Numbered from the stretch's first letter, positions 30,406 through 42,624 are shown. The stretch is DNA of 64,000 nt from Citrobacter sp. Awk 4 (GCF_028069725.1 NZ_JANEWG010000006.1:62001-126000); one strand, 5' to 3'. Numbers and translations: made by a program. Notes: generated by a model not told the origin, from the sequence alone.

Positions 30406-30428
30406 TGTACCTTTATACCTGTTATACC
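30406..30428 (-). promoter_or_regulatory. NanR operator at the nanA promoter
   Basis: On the minus strand: GGTATA, 3 bases, GGTATA, 2 bases, GGTACA. NanR of E. coli binds GGTATA repeats at this place and is released by sialic acid. The third repeat differs by one base from GGTATA. Confidence 0.85.
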
Positions 30429-30468
30429 AGATCGTTTTTACGACAGCGTAATACAGAAAGTTTATTGT

Positions 30469-30494
30469 GCGATCGACTTCACTAAACCGATCGC
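30469..30494 (-). terminator. hairpin after nanR
   Basis: GCGATCG (30469-30475) and CGATCGC (30488-30494), a 7-bp palindromic stem with a 12-base loop, 11 bases after the nanR stop and upstream of the nanA promoter. There is no clear T-run; it may be a weak terminator. Confidence 0.45.
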
Positions 30495-30504
30495 AATACG
30501 GGGA

Positions 30505-31287
30505 TTACTTGCGGGATTTTTTGGTTTTACCGAAGGCGTGCCAGGTGGCAGACACGCTGTTGAGGTGGCATTGCAATGCGCGGTCAGCTTCGTCGGGATC
30601 GCGGGCGCGGATCGCATCGACAATCGCGATATGCTGTTGATAACTCACACTGTTATGTTCATACAGCGCTTCATCGGCAACTTTTGGACGCGCGGCGATC
30701 AGCCAGTCGAGCAACGCGACGTGGATCGCCATAAAGATCGGGTTGCCGGGGATCTCTGCCAACACACGGTGAAAATCGACATCGGATCGGATGAACTGGC
30801 TATTGTCATCCAGCGACTGACTGTTGATCTCCAGGGCTTTGCTCAGCAGGGCTACCTGTTCGTCCGTGGCGTGCTCGGCGGCGTAACGCACCAGACTCGA
30901 TTCAAAGAAAAGGCGCAGTTGTTCAAAATGCGCGATGCCGCCAGGGTGCGAGAGAAAATCTTTCGCCATGCCGGAAAGTTCGCTGATGATGGTGTCCGCT
31001 GAGGGGCGCGAGACGCGCGCGCGTTCACCGTTGTTGATTTGTACCAGACCTTTGCGCTTGAGGGCGGCCAGCGCTTCGCGTACCGACGGGCGTCCGACGT
31101 TAAAGAATGCCATCAGTTCTCGCTCGGACGGCAACGGCTCCCCTTCGCCAAACTCACGGCGGCGGATCATCTGCTCCAGCTCTTCTTCAACCATTTCAGA
31201 GAGTTTTTTGCGTGCCAGCGGGCGGCGGCGCAAACTGTTACCGATAGTGGATGGAGAATCTTCTGCTTGCGAATCAAATGCGTTCAT
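30505..31287 (-). CDS. nanR: sialic acid operon repressor NanR
   Basis: 260 aa GntR-family regulator, FadR subfamily. The N-terminal winged helix-turn-helix is near residues 30-95 ([31 protein letters not shown]), preceded by a basic N-terminal extension. The C-terminal FCD domain, with metal-binding D and H residues ([15 protein letters not shown]), binds Neu5Ac. It represses nanATKQ through the GGTATA repeats 77 bases downstream of its stop. Confidence 0.97.
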   Translation of the reverse strand: MNAFDSQAEDSPSTIGNSLRRRPLARKKLSEMVEEELEQMIRRREFGEGEPLPSERELMAFFNVGRPSVREALAALKRKGLVQINNGERARVSRPSADTIISELSGMAKDFLSHPGGIAHFEQLRLFFESSLVRYAAEHATDEQVALLSKALEINSQSLDDNSQFIRSDVDFHRVLAEIPGNPIFMAIHVALLDWLIAARPKVADEALYEHNSVSYQQHIAIVDAIRARDPDEADRALQCHLNSVSATWHAFGKTKKSRK

Positions 31288-31683
31288 AGCGTCCAGTCTG
31301 ATGAATTGTGACCAACAACAACAAAAGTTATCCTAACACAGGATCGAAAGCGGGGTGAAATGCTCCGACTTTCCCATCCAGAAAACAAATGGTTCCCGCT
31401 TTTTCTGATTATACATGATTAATTCAGTGTTCTATTTCTCCCTATATTCCCTCTTTATTTATTCTCCCAGTTTTAACGGATGTGAGTCCTCTGCCCGAGT
31501 TAATGAAATTTAAGAATATGCTCTTGAAAAATAATCATAACAATATGTTTTTAAACAAAATAATTAAATTTTCAATTTAAAAACACGATATCTATGCCAT
31601 AAAAACCGTAAAGAAAAATATAACATCCGCTCCAGCACACCATCATCACCTGATTCATCTTCTTTCTGGCATGGAGTGAGAAA
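31288..31683. promoter_or_regulatory. divergent nanR / dcuD promoter region
   Basis: 396 bases without a gene, strongly A/T-rich between 31500 and 31630. It must hold the promoters of both genes. I found no clear operator repeat. Confidence 0.5.
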
Positions 31684-33051
31684 ATGTTCGGCATAATAAT
31701 TTCTGTGATCGTATTAATTACGATGGGCTATCTGATCCTCAAAAACTATAAACCCCAGATAGTTCTGGCGGCTGCGGGGATCTTCCTGATGCTATGCGGC
31801 GTCTGGTTAGGTCTGGGATCGCTACTGGATCCGGCCAAAAGCAGCGGCTATCTGTTGGTTGATATTTATAATGAAATCCTGCGCATGCTCTCAACCAGGG
31901 CCGCCGGATTAGGGTTGTCCATCATGGCGGTGGGGGGATATGCCCGTTATATGGACCGGATGGGCGCCAGTCGGGCGATGGTGAGTCTGCTGAGCCGGCC
32001 ACTGAAGCTTATCAAATCACCCTATATTGTTCTCGCCGCGACCTATGTGATCGGACAGATCATGGCACAATTTATTACCAGCGCGTCGGGGCTGGGAATG
32101 CTATTGATGGTTACGCTCTACCCGACGTTGGTCAGCCTGGGTGTAAGCCGTCTTTCTGCGGTGGCGGTCATCGCAACATCAATGTCGATTGAGTGGGGGA
32201 TCCTCGAAACAAACTCTATTTTCGCGGCACAGGTCGCCGGAATGAAAATTGCGACCTATTTCTTTCAGTACCAACTACCTGTCGCCACCTGCGTCATTGT
32301 TGCTGTCGCTATCGCCCACTTTTTCGTTCAGCGACGATTTGACCAAAAGGCGACGACAGAGAGCGGGCACCCCGTGGAGCAACGCGCTCTTGAGGATGTC
32401 CCCCCGCTGTATTACGCGCTTTTACCCGTTATGCCGCTCATCCTGATGCTTGGCTCACTCTTGCTGGCACATACTGGCTATATGCAGTCAGAGCTCAATT
32501 TGGTCGTGGTGATGCTGATGAGCATGACCATCACGATATTTGTGGAATTCATTCGAACGCACAATCTTCGGGAGACGATGGATGACGTCCAGGCGTTCTT
32601 TGATGGTATGGGCACCCAGTTCGCGAATGTTGTCACGCTGGTGGTCGCGGGTGAAATTTTTGCCAAAGGCTTAACGACTATCGGTACCGTAGATGCCGTG
32701 ATCAAAGGCGCTGAGCATTCCGGTCTGGGCGGTATTGGCGTCATGATTATTATGGCAATTGTCATTGCGGCCTGCGCAATTGTGATGGGATCTGGCAACG
32801 CGCCATTTATGTCTTTTGCCAGTCTGATCCCGGATATCGCCGCAGGACTTCACATTCCCGCCGTCGTTATGATCATGCCAATGCATTTTGCAACAACGCT
32901 GGCGCGTGCTGTTTCACCAATCACCGCCGTCATCGTTGTGACGTCAGGCATTGCAGGCGTCTCTCCCTTTGAGGTCGTTAAGCGTACGGCAATCCCCATG
33001 GCGGTAGGATTCGTGGTGAATATGATTGCCACTATCCTATTATTTTATTAG
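31684..33051 (+). CDS. dcuD: DcuC-family C4-dicarboxylate transporter homologue DcuD
   Basis: 455 aa with about 12 membrane helices, the same length as E. coli DcuD. It resembles DcuC, the anaerobic C4-dicarboxylate carrier, but no transport role has been clearly shown for DcuD. Conserved: [33 protein letters not shown] and [15 protein letters not shown]. The start follows GGAGTGAGAAA. It ends at a terminator shared with the convergent sspB. Confidence 0.95.
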   Translation: MFGIIISVIVLITMGYLILKNYKPQIVLAAAGIFLMLCGVWLGLGSLLDPAKSSGYLLVDIYNEILRMLSTRAAGLGLSIMAVGGYARYMDRMGASRAMVSLLSRPLKLIKSPYIVLAATYVIGQIMAQFITSASGLGMLLMVTLYPTLVSLGVSRLSAVAVIATSMSIEWGILETNSIFAAQVAGMKIATYFFQYQLPVATCVIVAVAIAHFFVQRRFDQKATTESGHPVEQRALEDVPPLYYALLPVMPLILMLGSLLLAHTGYMQSELNLVVVMLMSMTITIFVEFIRTHNLRETMDDVQAFFDGMGTQFANVVTLVVAGEIFAKGLTTIGTVDAVIKGAEHSGLGGIGVMIIMAIVIAACAIVMGSGNAPFMSFASLIPDIAAGLHIPAVVMIMPMHFATTLARAVSPITAVIVVTSGIAGVSPFEVVKRTAIPMAVGFVVNMIATILLFY

Positions 33052-33067
33052 CAGACAGTAGAATACA

Positions 33068-33091
33068 AAACAGGCCCCCAGGGGCCTGTTT
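33068..33091. terminator. bidirectional terminator, dcuD / sspB
   Basis: AAACAGGCCCC (33068-33078) and GGGGCCTGTTT (33081-33091): a GC stem flanked by A and T runs, lying between the stops of dcuD and sspB. Confidence 0.8.
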
Positions 33092-33095
33092 GAAT

Positions 33096-33599
33096 TTACT
33101 TCACGACACGGAGCGCCGGTCGACCACCACGCGGTGGTGGCGGTGGATCGTCATCGGGACGGTTGTCGTCATCATGATCCGGCTTATCACCATCGATAAC
33201 TGACATGACCGTCTCGCCCTCAGCACCAGACGTTTCATCGTCATCATTGATACTGGTGACGTCTTCATCGTAAGCGGCTTCAGGTTCGAACATCGTACCC
33301 GCACCATTCTCACGTGCATAAATCGCCAGTACGGCAGCAAGCGGGACTGAAACCTGGCGAGGTACACCACCAAAGCGCGCATTAAAACGCACTTCGTCAT
33401 TTGCCAGTTCCAGATTCCCCACCGCACGAGGTGCAATGTTCAGAACGATTTGCCCGTCACGTGCATATTCCATGGGGACATGTACGCCAGGAAGCGTCAC
33501 ATCCACCACCAGGTGCGGCGTTAGCTGGTTATCCAGCAGCCATTCATAAAATGCACGCAGCAGGTATGGACGGCGTGGGGATAGCTGTGACAAATCCAT
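33096..33599 (-). CDS. sspB: ClpXP specificity-enhancing factor SspB
   Basis: 167 aa. An N-terminal Sm-like dimer domain (~1-110) binds ssrA tags; a flexible acidic and proline-rich linker (~115-155) ends in the XB motif RPALRVVK, which docks on ClpX. It delivers tagged stalled-ribosome products to ClpXP. The start is 5 bases after the sspA stop, so the two are one operon. Confidence 0.97.
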   Translation of the reverse strand: MDLSQLSPRRPYLLRAFYEWLLDNQLTPHLVVDVTLPGVHVPMEYARDGQIVLNIAPRAVGNLELANDEVRFNARFGGVPRQVSVPLAAVLAIYARENGAGTMFEPEAAYDEDVTSINDDDETSGAEGETVMSVIDGDKPDHDDDNRPDDDPPPPPRGGRPALRVVK

Positions 33600-33604
33600 A
33601 CAGA

Positions 33605-34243
33605 TTAACCCCGGCCGAGGCGCATTTCACGCTCAGGTTCGGTCAGCGACGCCAGGAAAGAGTCACGCTCAAAGACGCGAGTCATGTAGCCTTTCAGCTC
33701 TTTCGCACCCGCACCGCTGAACTCAATACCCAACTGCGGCAAACGCCACAGCAACGGCGCCAGGTAGCAATCGACCAGGCTGAACTCATCGCTCAGGAAA
33801 TACGGTTTCTGACCAAATACAGGCGCGATCGCCTGCAGCTCTTCACGCAGTTGTTTGCGTGCAGCGTCAGCTTCAGAAGCAGACCCGTTTACGATGACGT
33901 TCATCAGCGTATACCAGTCTTTTTCAATACGATGCATGTACAGGCGGCTTTCACCGCGAGCAACCGGGTAAACCGGCATCAGCGGCGGATGAGGGAAACG
34001 CTCATCAAGATATTCCATAATGATGCGAGATTCCCATAGGGTCAGCTCACGATCCACCAGTGTCGGTACGCTCTGATTCGGGTTGAGGTCAATCAGATCC
34101 TGAGGTGGATTGTCCTTTTCCACGTGCTCGATCTCGAAACTAACACCTTTCTCAGCCAGCACAATGCGGACCTGATGGCTATAGATGTCAGTAGGACCAG
34201 AAAACAGCGTCATTACCGAACGTTTGTTGGCAGCGACAGCCAT
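33605..34243 (-). CDS. sspA: stringent starvation protein A
   Basis: 212 aa with a glutathione S-transferase fold but no enzyme activity in known members. It binds RNA polymerase with sigma-70, is needed for phage P1 late genes and lowers H-NS in stationary phase. The N-terminal thioredoxin-like half starts at RSVMTLFSGPTDIYSHQVR; the PHPPLMPVYP surface implicated in SspA action is present. First gene of sspAB. Confidence 0.97.
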   Translation of the reverse strand: MAVAANKRSVMTLFSGPTDIYSHQVRIVLAEKGVSFEIEHVEKDNPPQDLIDLNPNQSVPTLVDRELTLWESRIIMEYLDERFPHPPLMPVYPVARGESRLYMHRIEKDWYTLMNVIVNGSASEADAARKQLREELQAIAPVFGQKPYFLSDEFSLVDCYLAPLLWRLPQLGIEFSGAGAKELKGYMTRVFERDSFLASLTEPEREMRLGRG

Positions 34244-34334
34244 GAAAACCTCCAGGTATATTCAGAATTTTTACTGCTACCAGCCACCAGGTGACCAGTC
34301 AGAAGTTATGTTTCCCATCTTCGGAAAAGTCATC

Positions 34335-34366
34335 ATTGTTCAAAAATCAAACAAAAAATGAACAAT
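34335..34366. repeat. inverted repeat upstream of sspA
   Basis: ATTGTTCA (34335-34342) and TGAACAAT (34359-34366) with 16 A-rich bases between them, about 92 bases before the sspA start. It may be a regulator site. The whole 315-base gap (34244-34558) otherwise holds the sspA promoter and the rpsI terminator. Confidence 0.4.
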
Positions 34367-34500
34367 ACTCGATATTTGGGCAGAAAATTGGATGATAGTT
34401 TACCAGATTTTGTGACCTTTGTGGTGAGTCGATTCTGGAAATGGGCAAAAAGAGGGCGTTAATCGGAGGATAGCGGTGCGTTTAACGACGATTTATCCAT

Positions 34501-34525
34501 AAAAAAACCCGCCGAAGCGGGTTTT
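34501..34525 (-). terminator. rplM-rpsI terminator
   Basis: On the minus strand a CCCGC-TTCG-GCGGG stem (34508-34521) with a stable tetraloop is followed by seven T (A run 34501-34507), 37 bases after the rpsI stop. A classic rho-independent terminator. Confidence 0.93.
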
Positions 34526-34558
34526 TCGCCAACTGTATTCTGCGTGAGCAGAAACCAA

Positions 34559-34954
<396 letters not shown>

Positions 34955-34966
34955 CTATAATCCCGA

Positions 34967-35419
<453 letters not shown>

Positions 35420-35558
35420 TTACACGTTGGTGAACACCCAAACGTTTAAAAGTTGAGGCTCACACGACAAAGTCCGGCAAACCTACCCCTTCGAATAGCC
35501 TATGCCAGCACATAGAAAGTTTTGGGAAAAAAACCTTCTCGTAACGTGGGGTCGCAAG

Positions 35559-35564
35559 ATTATA
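35559..35564 (-). promoter_or_regulatory. candidate rplM -10 element
   Basis: Perfect TATAAT on the minus strand followed by a GC-rich discriminator (CTTGCGACC), typical of stringently controlled ribosomal promoters. A TTGACC upstream is too close (10 bases) to be its -35. It predicts a leader of about 155 bases. Confidence 0.55.
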
Positions 35565-35639
35565 GAGAAGTCACGGTCAAAGATCGACCCCTAAATGTGA
35601 TTTGAACAGGGTTTTTCGATGACCAGGGCCAGGCGCCAG

Positions 35640-35663
35640 TCCCTTTCCCTCGGGGGAAAGGGA
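35640..35663. terminator. hairpin between zapE and rplM
   Basis: TCCCTTTCCC (35640-35649) and GGGAAAGGGA (35654-35663), a perfect 10-bp stem with loop TCGG, 8 bases after the zapE start-distal stop at 35672 and upstream of rplM. There is no T-run. Confidence 0.5.
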
Positions 35664-35671
35664 TGTAAGTA

Positions 35672-36796
35672 TTAAGGCATATGCGGGCGCTTCAGGTACT
35701 CCTCGCTCTGCATCTCCTGTAAACGCGACAAACAGCGCTGGAATTCAAACTTCAGGCGCTCCCCCTGATAGATGTCATATAAAGGCACGGCGGCACTGAC
35801 TATCAGTTTGACGTGGCGCTCATAAAACTCATCCACCAGAGCAATAAAGCGACGCGCTTCACTCTCCATCAACGGCGTCATCACGGGAACATCAAACAAC
35901 AACACCGTATGGAAAAGACGCGACAACGCAATGTAGTCATGCTGGCTGCGGGCATCCACGCACAGCGTCGCGAACGAGACCGCCAGCGTTTGGTTTTCCA
36001 CGCCCAGAGTTGCGAGCGGGCGATGGTTCACTTCCAGCGTCGGCGCATGCTCACGCTTTGTCCCCGAAAGCGCCAGCCAAAGCGCATCCATCTGTTGCTG
36101 CGTGTCATCGTTGAGCGGGGCAAGCCACAAATGTGCCTGAGTCAGCGTACGCAGGCGATAATCGACCCCGGCGTCCACATTCATGATGTCGCAGTGTTGT
36201 TTTATTGCGTCGATGGCCGGAAGAAAACGCGCACGTTGCAGGCCGTTACGGTACAAATCGTCCGGCGGAATGTTGGATGTCGCTACCAGCGTGATACCGC
36301 GAGCAAACAGCGCCTTCATTAATCCACCAAGCAGCATCGCATCGGTGATATCCGAGACAAAAAATTCATCGAAACAGAGCACATCCGTCTCTGCTTTAAA
36401 ACGATCGGCAATTATCTCCAGCGGATCGCTTTTCCCCTGTAGGGCGGTCAGTTCTTCGTGTACGCGCAGCATAAAACGGTGGAAATGTAGCCGCTGTTTA
36501 CGTTCGCCCGGCAGACTGTGATAAAACAGATCCATCAGCCAGGTTTTCCCGCGTCCTACGCCGCCCCACATATACAGACCGCGCACCGGTAAACGTGCTG
36601 CTGGCTCACGTTTTCCCAACAATTTGCCAAAACGGGCCATCAGTCCGCTGGCCTGTGGCTCAGGGGACACGCTGCTCGTCAGTTCCTGGTAAATGGTTTC
36701 CAGCCGGTTAACCGCTTCTTTTTGTACGTCGTCGGGTTGATGGCTTCCCTCGTTGAGGGCCTGGAGGTAACGCGATGTCGGGGAAAAGCTTTGCAT
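35672..36796 (-). CDS. zapE: cell division ATPase ZapE
   Basis: 374 aa AFG1-like AAA+ ATPase. Walker A GGVGRGKT is at 78-85 and Walker B VLCFDEFFVSDI near 135-147. In E. coli it binds FtsZ and is needed under oxygen limitation and heat. It lies opposite zapG, which is divergent across a 190-base gap. Confidence 0.96.
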   Translation of the reverse strand: MQSFSPTSRYLQALNEGSHQPDDVQKEAVNRLETIYQELTSSVSPEPQASGLMARFGKLLGKREPAARLPVRGLYMWGGVGRGKTWLMDLFYHSLPGERKQRLHFHRFMLRVHEELTALQGKSDPLEIIADRFKAETDVLCFDEFFVSDITDAMLLGGLMKALFARGITLVATSNIPPDDLYRNGLQRARFLPAIDAIKQHCDIMNVDAGVDYRLRTLTQAHLWLAPLNDDTQQQMDALWLALSGTKREHAPTLEVNHRPLATLGVENQTLAVSFATLCVDARSQHDYIALSRLFHTVLLFDVPVMTPLMESEARRFIALVDEFYERHVKLIVSAAVPLYDIYQGERLKFEFQRCLSRLQEMQSEEYLKRPHMP

Positions 36797-36988
36797 GATG
36801 TTATTGTTATTCCTTGAGAATCGATGTGCCGTCGTTCACGGTTGACGAAAAAAAGGCCGTTCTACACTACGCGATATAAAGTCGGGATTCCACTTCTACG
36901 GGATTAGCGGTTATAGTGGCATAATCAGGCGCAGGCATGGAGCCTAAAGCCAACACCCTACGGAAACAAAAGACAACGGGAGATGTTC

Positions 36989-37387
36989 ATGACCTGGGAA
37001 TATGCGCTAATTGGGTTAGTCGTCGGTATCATCATTGGTGCCGTAGCCGTGCGTTTTGGTAATCGTAAATTACGTCAACAGCAGGCATTGCAGTACGAAC
37101 TGGAAAAGAACAAAGCTGAGCTGGAAGAGTATCGTGAAGAGCTGGTCAGCCACTTTGCCCGCAGCGCTGAGCTGCTGGATACCATGGCGCATGATTATCG
37201 CCAGCTGTATCAACACATGGCAAAAAGCTCCAGCAGCCTGCTGCCGGAACTGTCTGCGGAATCTAACCCGTTCCGTAATCGCCTGGCGGAGTCTGAAGCC
37301 GGTAACGATCAGGCGCCGGTGCAGATGCCACGTGATTATTCCGAAGGCGCGTCAGGCCTGCTGCGTGCGGGCGCCAAACGCGGTTAA
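36989..37387 (+). CDS. zapG: Z-ring associated protein ZapG (YhcB)
   Basis: 132 aa from ATG 36989, with GGGAG 6 bases upstream; ATG 36983 is too close to that site. One N-terminal membrane helix (WEYALIGLVVGIIIGAVAV) is followed by a long cytoplasmic coiled coil (KLRQQQALQYELEKNKAELEEYREEL) and a disordered tail. It links the divisome and envelope synthesis. Confidence 0.95.
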   Translation: MTWEYALIGLVVGIIIGAVAVRFGNRKLRQQQALQYELEKNKAELEEYREELVSHFARSAELLDTMAHDYRQLYQHMAKSSSSLLPELSAESNPFRNRLAESEAGNDQAPVQMPRDYSEGASGLLRAGAKRG

Positions 37388-37411
37388 CCACGCAACGTAA
37401 ATAATTTTATT

Positions 37412-37438
37412 GGGCGCAGTCATTGCGCCCTCTCTTCT
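37412..37438 (+). terminator. zapG terminator
   Basis: GGGCGCA (37412-37418), loop GTCAT, TGCGCCC (37424-37430), then a T/C-rich stretch. It lies 24 bases after the zapG stop. Confidence 0.65.
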
Positions 37439-37554
37439 CTCCTGTCCCAGCTATTATTTAGTCAGCAGTCTCATTGTTGCCAGGTCGAAAATTCAATAAC
37501 ATCAAACTGTTTTGAATCGTCTTTCCTTTCACTCAAGGTACGAGAGCAGGATCC

Positions 37555-38922
37555 ATGAAAAAACAAACCCAGTTGTTGAGTGCATTAGCGTTAAGTATCG
37601 GTTTAACGCTCTCAGCGCCGTTTCAGGCCCTCGCGTCAATTCCGGCACAAATTCCTGGTCAGGCAGCGCTGCCAAGCCTCGCCCCAATGCTGGAAAAGGT
37701 ACTGCCTGCCGTGGTTAGCGTAAAAGTCGAAGGAACGGCAACACAGGGGCAAAAAGTCCCGGAAGAGTTCAAAAAGTTTTTTGGCGATGAGTTGCCTGAA
37801 CAACCGTCGCAGCCTTTCGAGGGTTTAGGGTCTGGGGTCATCATTGATGCCGCGAAAGGGTATGTCCTGACCAATAATCACGTTATCAGTCAGGCGCAGA
37901 AGATCAGTGTCCAGTTAAATGACGGGCGCGAATTCGATGCCAAACTGATCGGCAGTGACGATCAAAGTGATATCGCTCTGCTGCAAATTCAGAAAGCCAG
38001 TAATCTGACGCAAATTGCCATCGCCGACTCCGACAAGTTGCGCGTAGGGGACTTTGCCGTCGCCGTAGGTAATCCATTTGGGCTGGGGCAAACGGCGACC
38101 TCCGGTATTGTGTCTGCGCTGGGGCGTAGCGGACTGAATCTGGAAGGGCTGGAGAACTTTATTCAGACTGACGCATCCATTAACCGCGGTAACTCCGGCG
38201 GGGCCCTGCTCAACCTGAACGGCGAACTGATCGGTATTAACACCGCCATCCTCGCCCCTGGCGGCGGCAGTATCGGAATTGGGTTTGCTATCCCGAGCAA
38301 CATGGCACGCACACTGGCGCAGCAGCTGATCCAGTTCGGGGAAATCAAGCGGGGTTTGCTGGGTATCAAAGGCATGGAAATGAGTGCCGATATCGCCAAA
38401 GCGTTCAAACTTGACGTACAGCGCGGCGCATTTGTCAGTGAAGTGCTGCCAAACTCGGGCTCCGCAAAAGCGGGGGTGAAGTCCGGAGATGTCATCACCA
38501 GCCTTAACGGCAAGCCGCTCAACAGTTTTGCAGAGTTACGCTCGCGTATTGCAACCACGGAGCCTGGCACCACCGTGAAACTGGGTCTGTTGCGTGACGG
38601 TAAACCCCTGGAGGTCGACGTTACCCTCGACTCCAACACATCATCATCCGCCAATGCTGAGATGATCGCCCCTGCACTGCAAGGCGCTACGTTAAGCGAT
38701 GGTCAATTGAAAGACGGCAGCAAAGGCATCAAGATTGATAATGTGGAAAAAAGCAGCCCAGCCGCTCAGGCGGGTTTACATAAAGATGACGTTATTGTCA
38801 GTGTAAACCGCGATCGCGTGAACTCTATTGCCGAAATGCGCAAGGTTCTGGAGACAAAACCGTCCATCATCGCCCTGCAAATCGTTCGCGGTAATGAGAG
38901 CATTTATTTGCTCTTACGTTAA
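37555..38922 (+). CDS. degQ: periplasmic serine endoprotease DegQ
   Basis: 455 aa HtrA-family protease. A signal peptide of about 27 residues (ending FQALA) is followed by a trypsin-like domain with H109 (LTNNHVI), D139 (QSDIALL) and S214 (NRGNSGG), then two PDZ domains (~260-350 and 370-450). It is a quality-control protease and chaperone in the periplasm. degS follows 93 bases later, as in E. coli. Confidence 0.98.
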   Translation: MKKQTQLLSALALSIGLTLSAPFQALASIPAQIPGQAALPSLAPMLEKVLPAVVSVKVEGTATQGQKVPEEFKKFFGDELPEQPSQPFEGLGSGVIIDAAKGYVLTNNHVISQAQKISVQLNDGREFDAKLIGSDDQSDIALLQIQKASNLTQIAIADSDKLRVGDFAVAVGNPFGLGQTATSGIVSALGRSGLNLEGLENFIQTDASINRGNSGGALLNLNGELIGINTAILAPGGGSIGIGFAIPSNMARTLAQQLIQFGEIKRGLLGIKGMEMSADIAKAFKLDVQRGAFVSEVLPNSGSAKAGVKSGDVITSLNGKPLNSFAELRSRIATTEPGTTVKLGLLRDGKPLEVDVTLDSNTSSSANAEMIAPALQGATLSDGQLKDGSKGIKIDNVEKSSPAAQAGLHKDDVIVSVNRDRVNSIAEMRKVLETKPSIIALQIVRGNESIYLLLR

Positions 38923-39015
38923 GTCCGTCGTGAACCGGGCATCAGCCTCGCGTGTGATGTCCGGTAAACTCGTGGTATGCTGCTGCCGTTCCCTTTTTTT
39001 AATGACGCCTCCATC

Positions 39016-40083
39016 ATGCTTGTGAAGCTCTTACGTTCAGTCGCGATTGGTTTAATTGTCGGCGCCATTTTGTTGGCTGCTATGCCGTCGCTGCGCAAAA
39101 TAAATACCCTTACGGCTCCGCAATTTGACAGTACCGATGAGACGCCCGCCAGTTACAACTCGGCGGTTCGCCGTGCGGCGCCTGCCGTCGTTAACGTCTA
39201 TAACCGCAGTATGAACAGTACGGCGCATAATCAGCTTGAAATCCGCACGCTAGGCTCCGGTGTGATCATGGATCAGCGCGGTTATATCATCACGAACAAG
39301 CATGTCATTAACGACGCCGATCAGATAATCGTAGCCTTGCAGGATGGACGCGTATTTGAGGCGCTGCTGGTAGGGTCCGATTCGCTGACCGATCTGGCCG
39401 TGTTAAAAATTAATGCCGCCGGTGGACTCCCGACGATTCCGATAAACTCGCACCGTACGCCGCATATCGGCGACGTCGTTCTGGCTATCGGCAACCCATA
39501 TAACCTCGGACAAACCATCACCCAGGGGATCATCAGCGCAACCGGGCGTATTGGTCTGAACCCTTCCGGGCGCCAGAATTTTCTACAAACGGACGCCTCC
39601 ATCAACCACGGCAACTCCGGTGGTGCGCTGATCAACTCGTTGGGTGAGTTGATGGGCATTAACACCTTATCCTTTGATAAAAGTAACGACGGCGAAACGC
39701 CGGAAGGCATTGGCTTCGCCATTCCGTTCCAGCTGGCGACAAAAATTATGGATAAACTTATCCGTGATGGTCGCGTGATCCGTGGCTACATCGGTATTGG
39801 CGGTCGCGAAATCGCGCCAATGCATGCCCAGGGCGGTGGGATGGACCAAATTCAGGGAATCGTCGTCAACGAGGTCTCACCGAATGGTCCGGCGGCTCAG
39901 GCTGGCATTCAGGTCAATGATTTGATCATTTCGGTGAACAATAAGCCTGCTGTTTCCGCACTGGAAACCATGGATCAGGTGGCTGAAATTCGCCCTGGCT
40001 CCGTGATCTCCGTGGTCGTTATGCGGGATGACAAACAATTGACACTGCAGGTCACCATTCAGGAATATCCAGCAACGAACTGA
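39016..40083 (+). CDS. degS: site-1 protease DegS, sigma-E stress sensor
   Basis: 355 aa from ATG 39016, the E. coli length; the 13-codon extension to 38977 is hydrophobic but not family-typical. One uncleaved membrane anchor (~5-22), the trypsin-like domain with H96, D126 and S201, and one PDZ domain that senses C-termini of misfolded porins. It cuts RseA to release sigma-E. Confidence 0.97.
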   Translation: MLVKLLRSVAIGLIVGAILLAAMPSLRKINTLTAPQFDSTDETPASYNSAVRRAAPAVVNVYNRSMNSTAHNQLEIRTLGSGVIMDQRGYIITNKHVINDADQIIVALQDGRVFEALLVGSDSLTDLAVLKINAAGGLPTIPINSHRTPHIGDVVLAIGNPYNLGQTITQGIISATGRIGLNPSGRQNFLQTDASINHGNSGGALINSLGELMGINTLSFDKSNDGETPEGIGFAIPFQLATKIMDKLIRDGRVIRGYIGIGGREIAPMHAQGGGMDQIQGIVVNEVSPNGPAAQAGIQVNDLIISVNNKPAVSALETMDQVAEIRPGSVISVVVMRDDKQLTLQVTIQEYPATN

Positions 40084-40104
40084 GTATTTCCCGAAGCCAG
40101 AGAC

Positions 40105-40139
40105 AAAAAAACCGGAGTCGCAATGCTCCGGTTTTTTTT
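40105..40139. terminator. bidirectional terminator, degS / mdh
   Basis: ACCGGAG (40111-40117) and CTCCGGT (40126-40132) with an A-run before and a T-run after, between two converging genes. It fits both strands. Confidence 0.92.
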
Positions 40140-40156
40140 CACTGATGGCTGTTCGC

Positions 40157-41446
<1,290 letters not shown>

Positions 41447-41484
41447 TTTGCATAAAAATTCATCTGTATGCACAATAATGTTGT
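41447..41484 (+). promoter_or_regulatory. two ARG boxes upstream of argR
   Basis: Two 18-base ARG boxes, 41447-41464 (TTTGCATAAAAATTCATC) and 41467-41484 (TATGCACAATAATGTTGT), separated by 2 bases. As I recall, 2-base spacing is the special feature of argR itself (other arg genes have 3). ArgR would bind here for autoregulation. Confidence 0.85.
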
Positions 41485-41507
41485 TTCTACCGCCATATTA
41501 CGGGTGA

Positions 41508-41981
<474 letters not shown>

Positions 41982-41990
41982 CCCCTCCCT

Positions 41991-42013
41991 CCCCGCCGCC
42001 ACACCCGGCGGGG
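41991..42013 (+). terminator. hairpin after argR
   Basis: CCCCGCCG (41991-41998) and CGGCGGGG (42006-42013) with a 7-base loop, 9 bases after the argR stop. It is followed by AAAATCC, not a T-run. The remaining ~350 bases to the next gene are A/T-rich, with a -10-like TATACT at 42291. Confidence 0.6.
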
Positions 42014-42302
42014 AAAATCCTGCTTTCTTCCCTGTTTTACGCGCATTTCCACTGCTTTTCATTTAACAAATAGTGCGTTTAATTGCCGAAACACATTCGC
42101 ACGGCCAATGATAAATCCAAAAATCGCACATTTTGTTAAATTTCATATCTTTATGAATTTATTAGATTTAAATCAAAAGTATTGCCATCAGCAGCATTTT
42201 TAATTCCATAGCATTATAAAAACTTAATTTCTTAACACTTAATTACCACCTAAATAATTAGCAGGGTATTAATTGATCGCGTGATTAGTGTATACTTGAT
42301 TT

Positions 42303-42318
42303 TGTGATGAGGGTCACG
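42303..42318 (+). promoter_or_regulatory. CRP-like site before the first yhcN gene
   Basis: TGTGA-TGAGGG-TCACG matches the CRP half sites TGTGA and TCACA with the correct 6-base spacer and one mismatch. It lies 7 bases downstream of a -10-like TATACT, a place that would favour repression if it is real. Confidence 0.35.
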
Positions 42319-42360
42319 AAACAAAAGACCCCAATAAAAGAATTCGACGAGGTAAATATC

Positions 42361-42624
42361 ATGAAAATCAAAACAACGGTTGCAACGTTAAGTATTCTCT
42401 CTGTTCTCTCATTCGGTGCATTCGCCGCTGATTCCATCAATGCCCAGCAGGCGCAAAACCGCGAAGCTATCGGTTCCGTTTCCGTCAGCGCGATCGGCTC
42501 TTCGCCGATGGACATGCGTGAAATGCTGAACAAAAAAGCGGAACAACAAGGCGCCTCTGCGTATCAGATTACCGAAGCACGTAGCGGTAGCCACTGGCAC
42601 GCCACGGCTGAACTGTACAAATAA
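42361..42624 (+). CDS. yhcN: DUF1471/YhcN family periplasmic stress protein, copy 1
   Basis: 87 aa, E. coli YhcN length. A signal peptide (~1-22, ending GAFA), then a small DUF1471 (BhsA/McbA) domain with NAQQAQNREAIGSVSVSAIGSSPMDM and the ending SGSHWHATAELYK. In E. coli yhcN responds to acid and peroxide. The start at 42361 has GACGAGG upstream. A second copy follows at 42723. Confidence 0.93.
   Translation: MKIKTTVATLSILSVLSFGAFAADSINAQQAQNREAIGSVSVSAIGSSPMDMREMLNKKAEQQGASAYQITEARSGSHWHATAELYK

Noticed and set aside
35550-35595. TTGACC as the -35 partner of the rplM TATAAT
   Set aside because: The spacing is only 10 bases.
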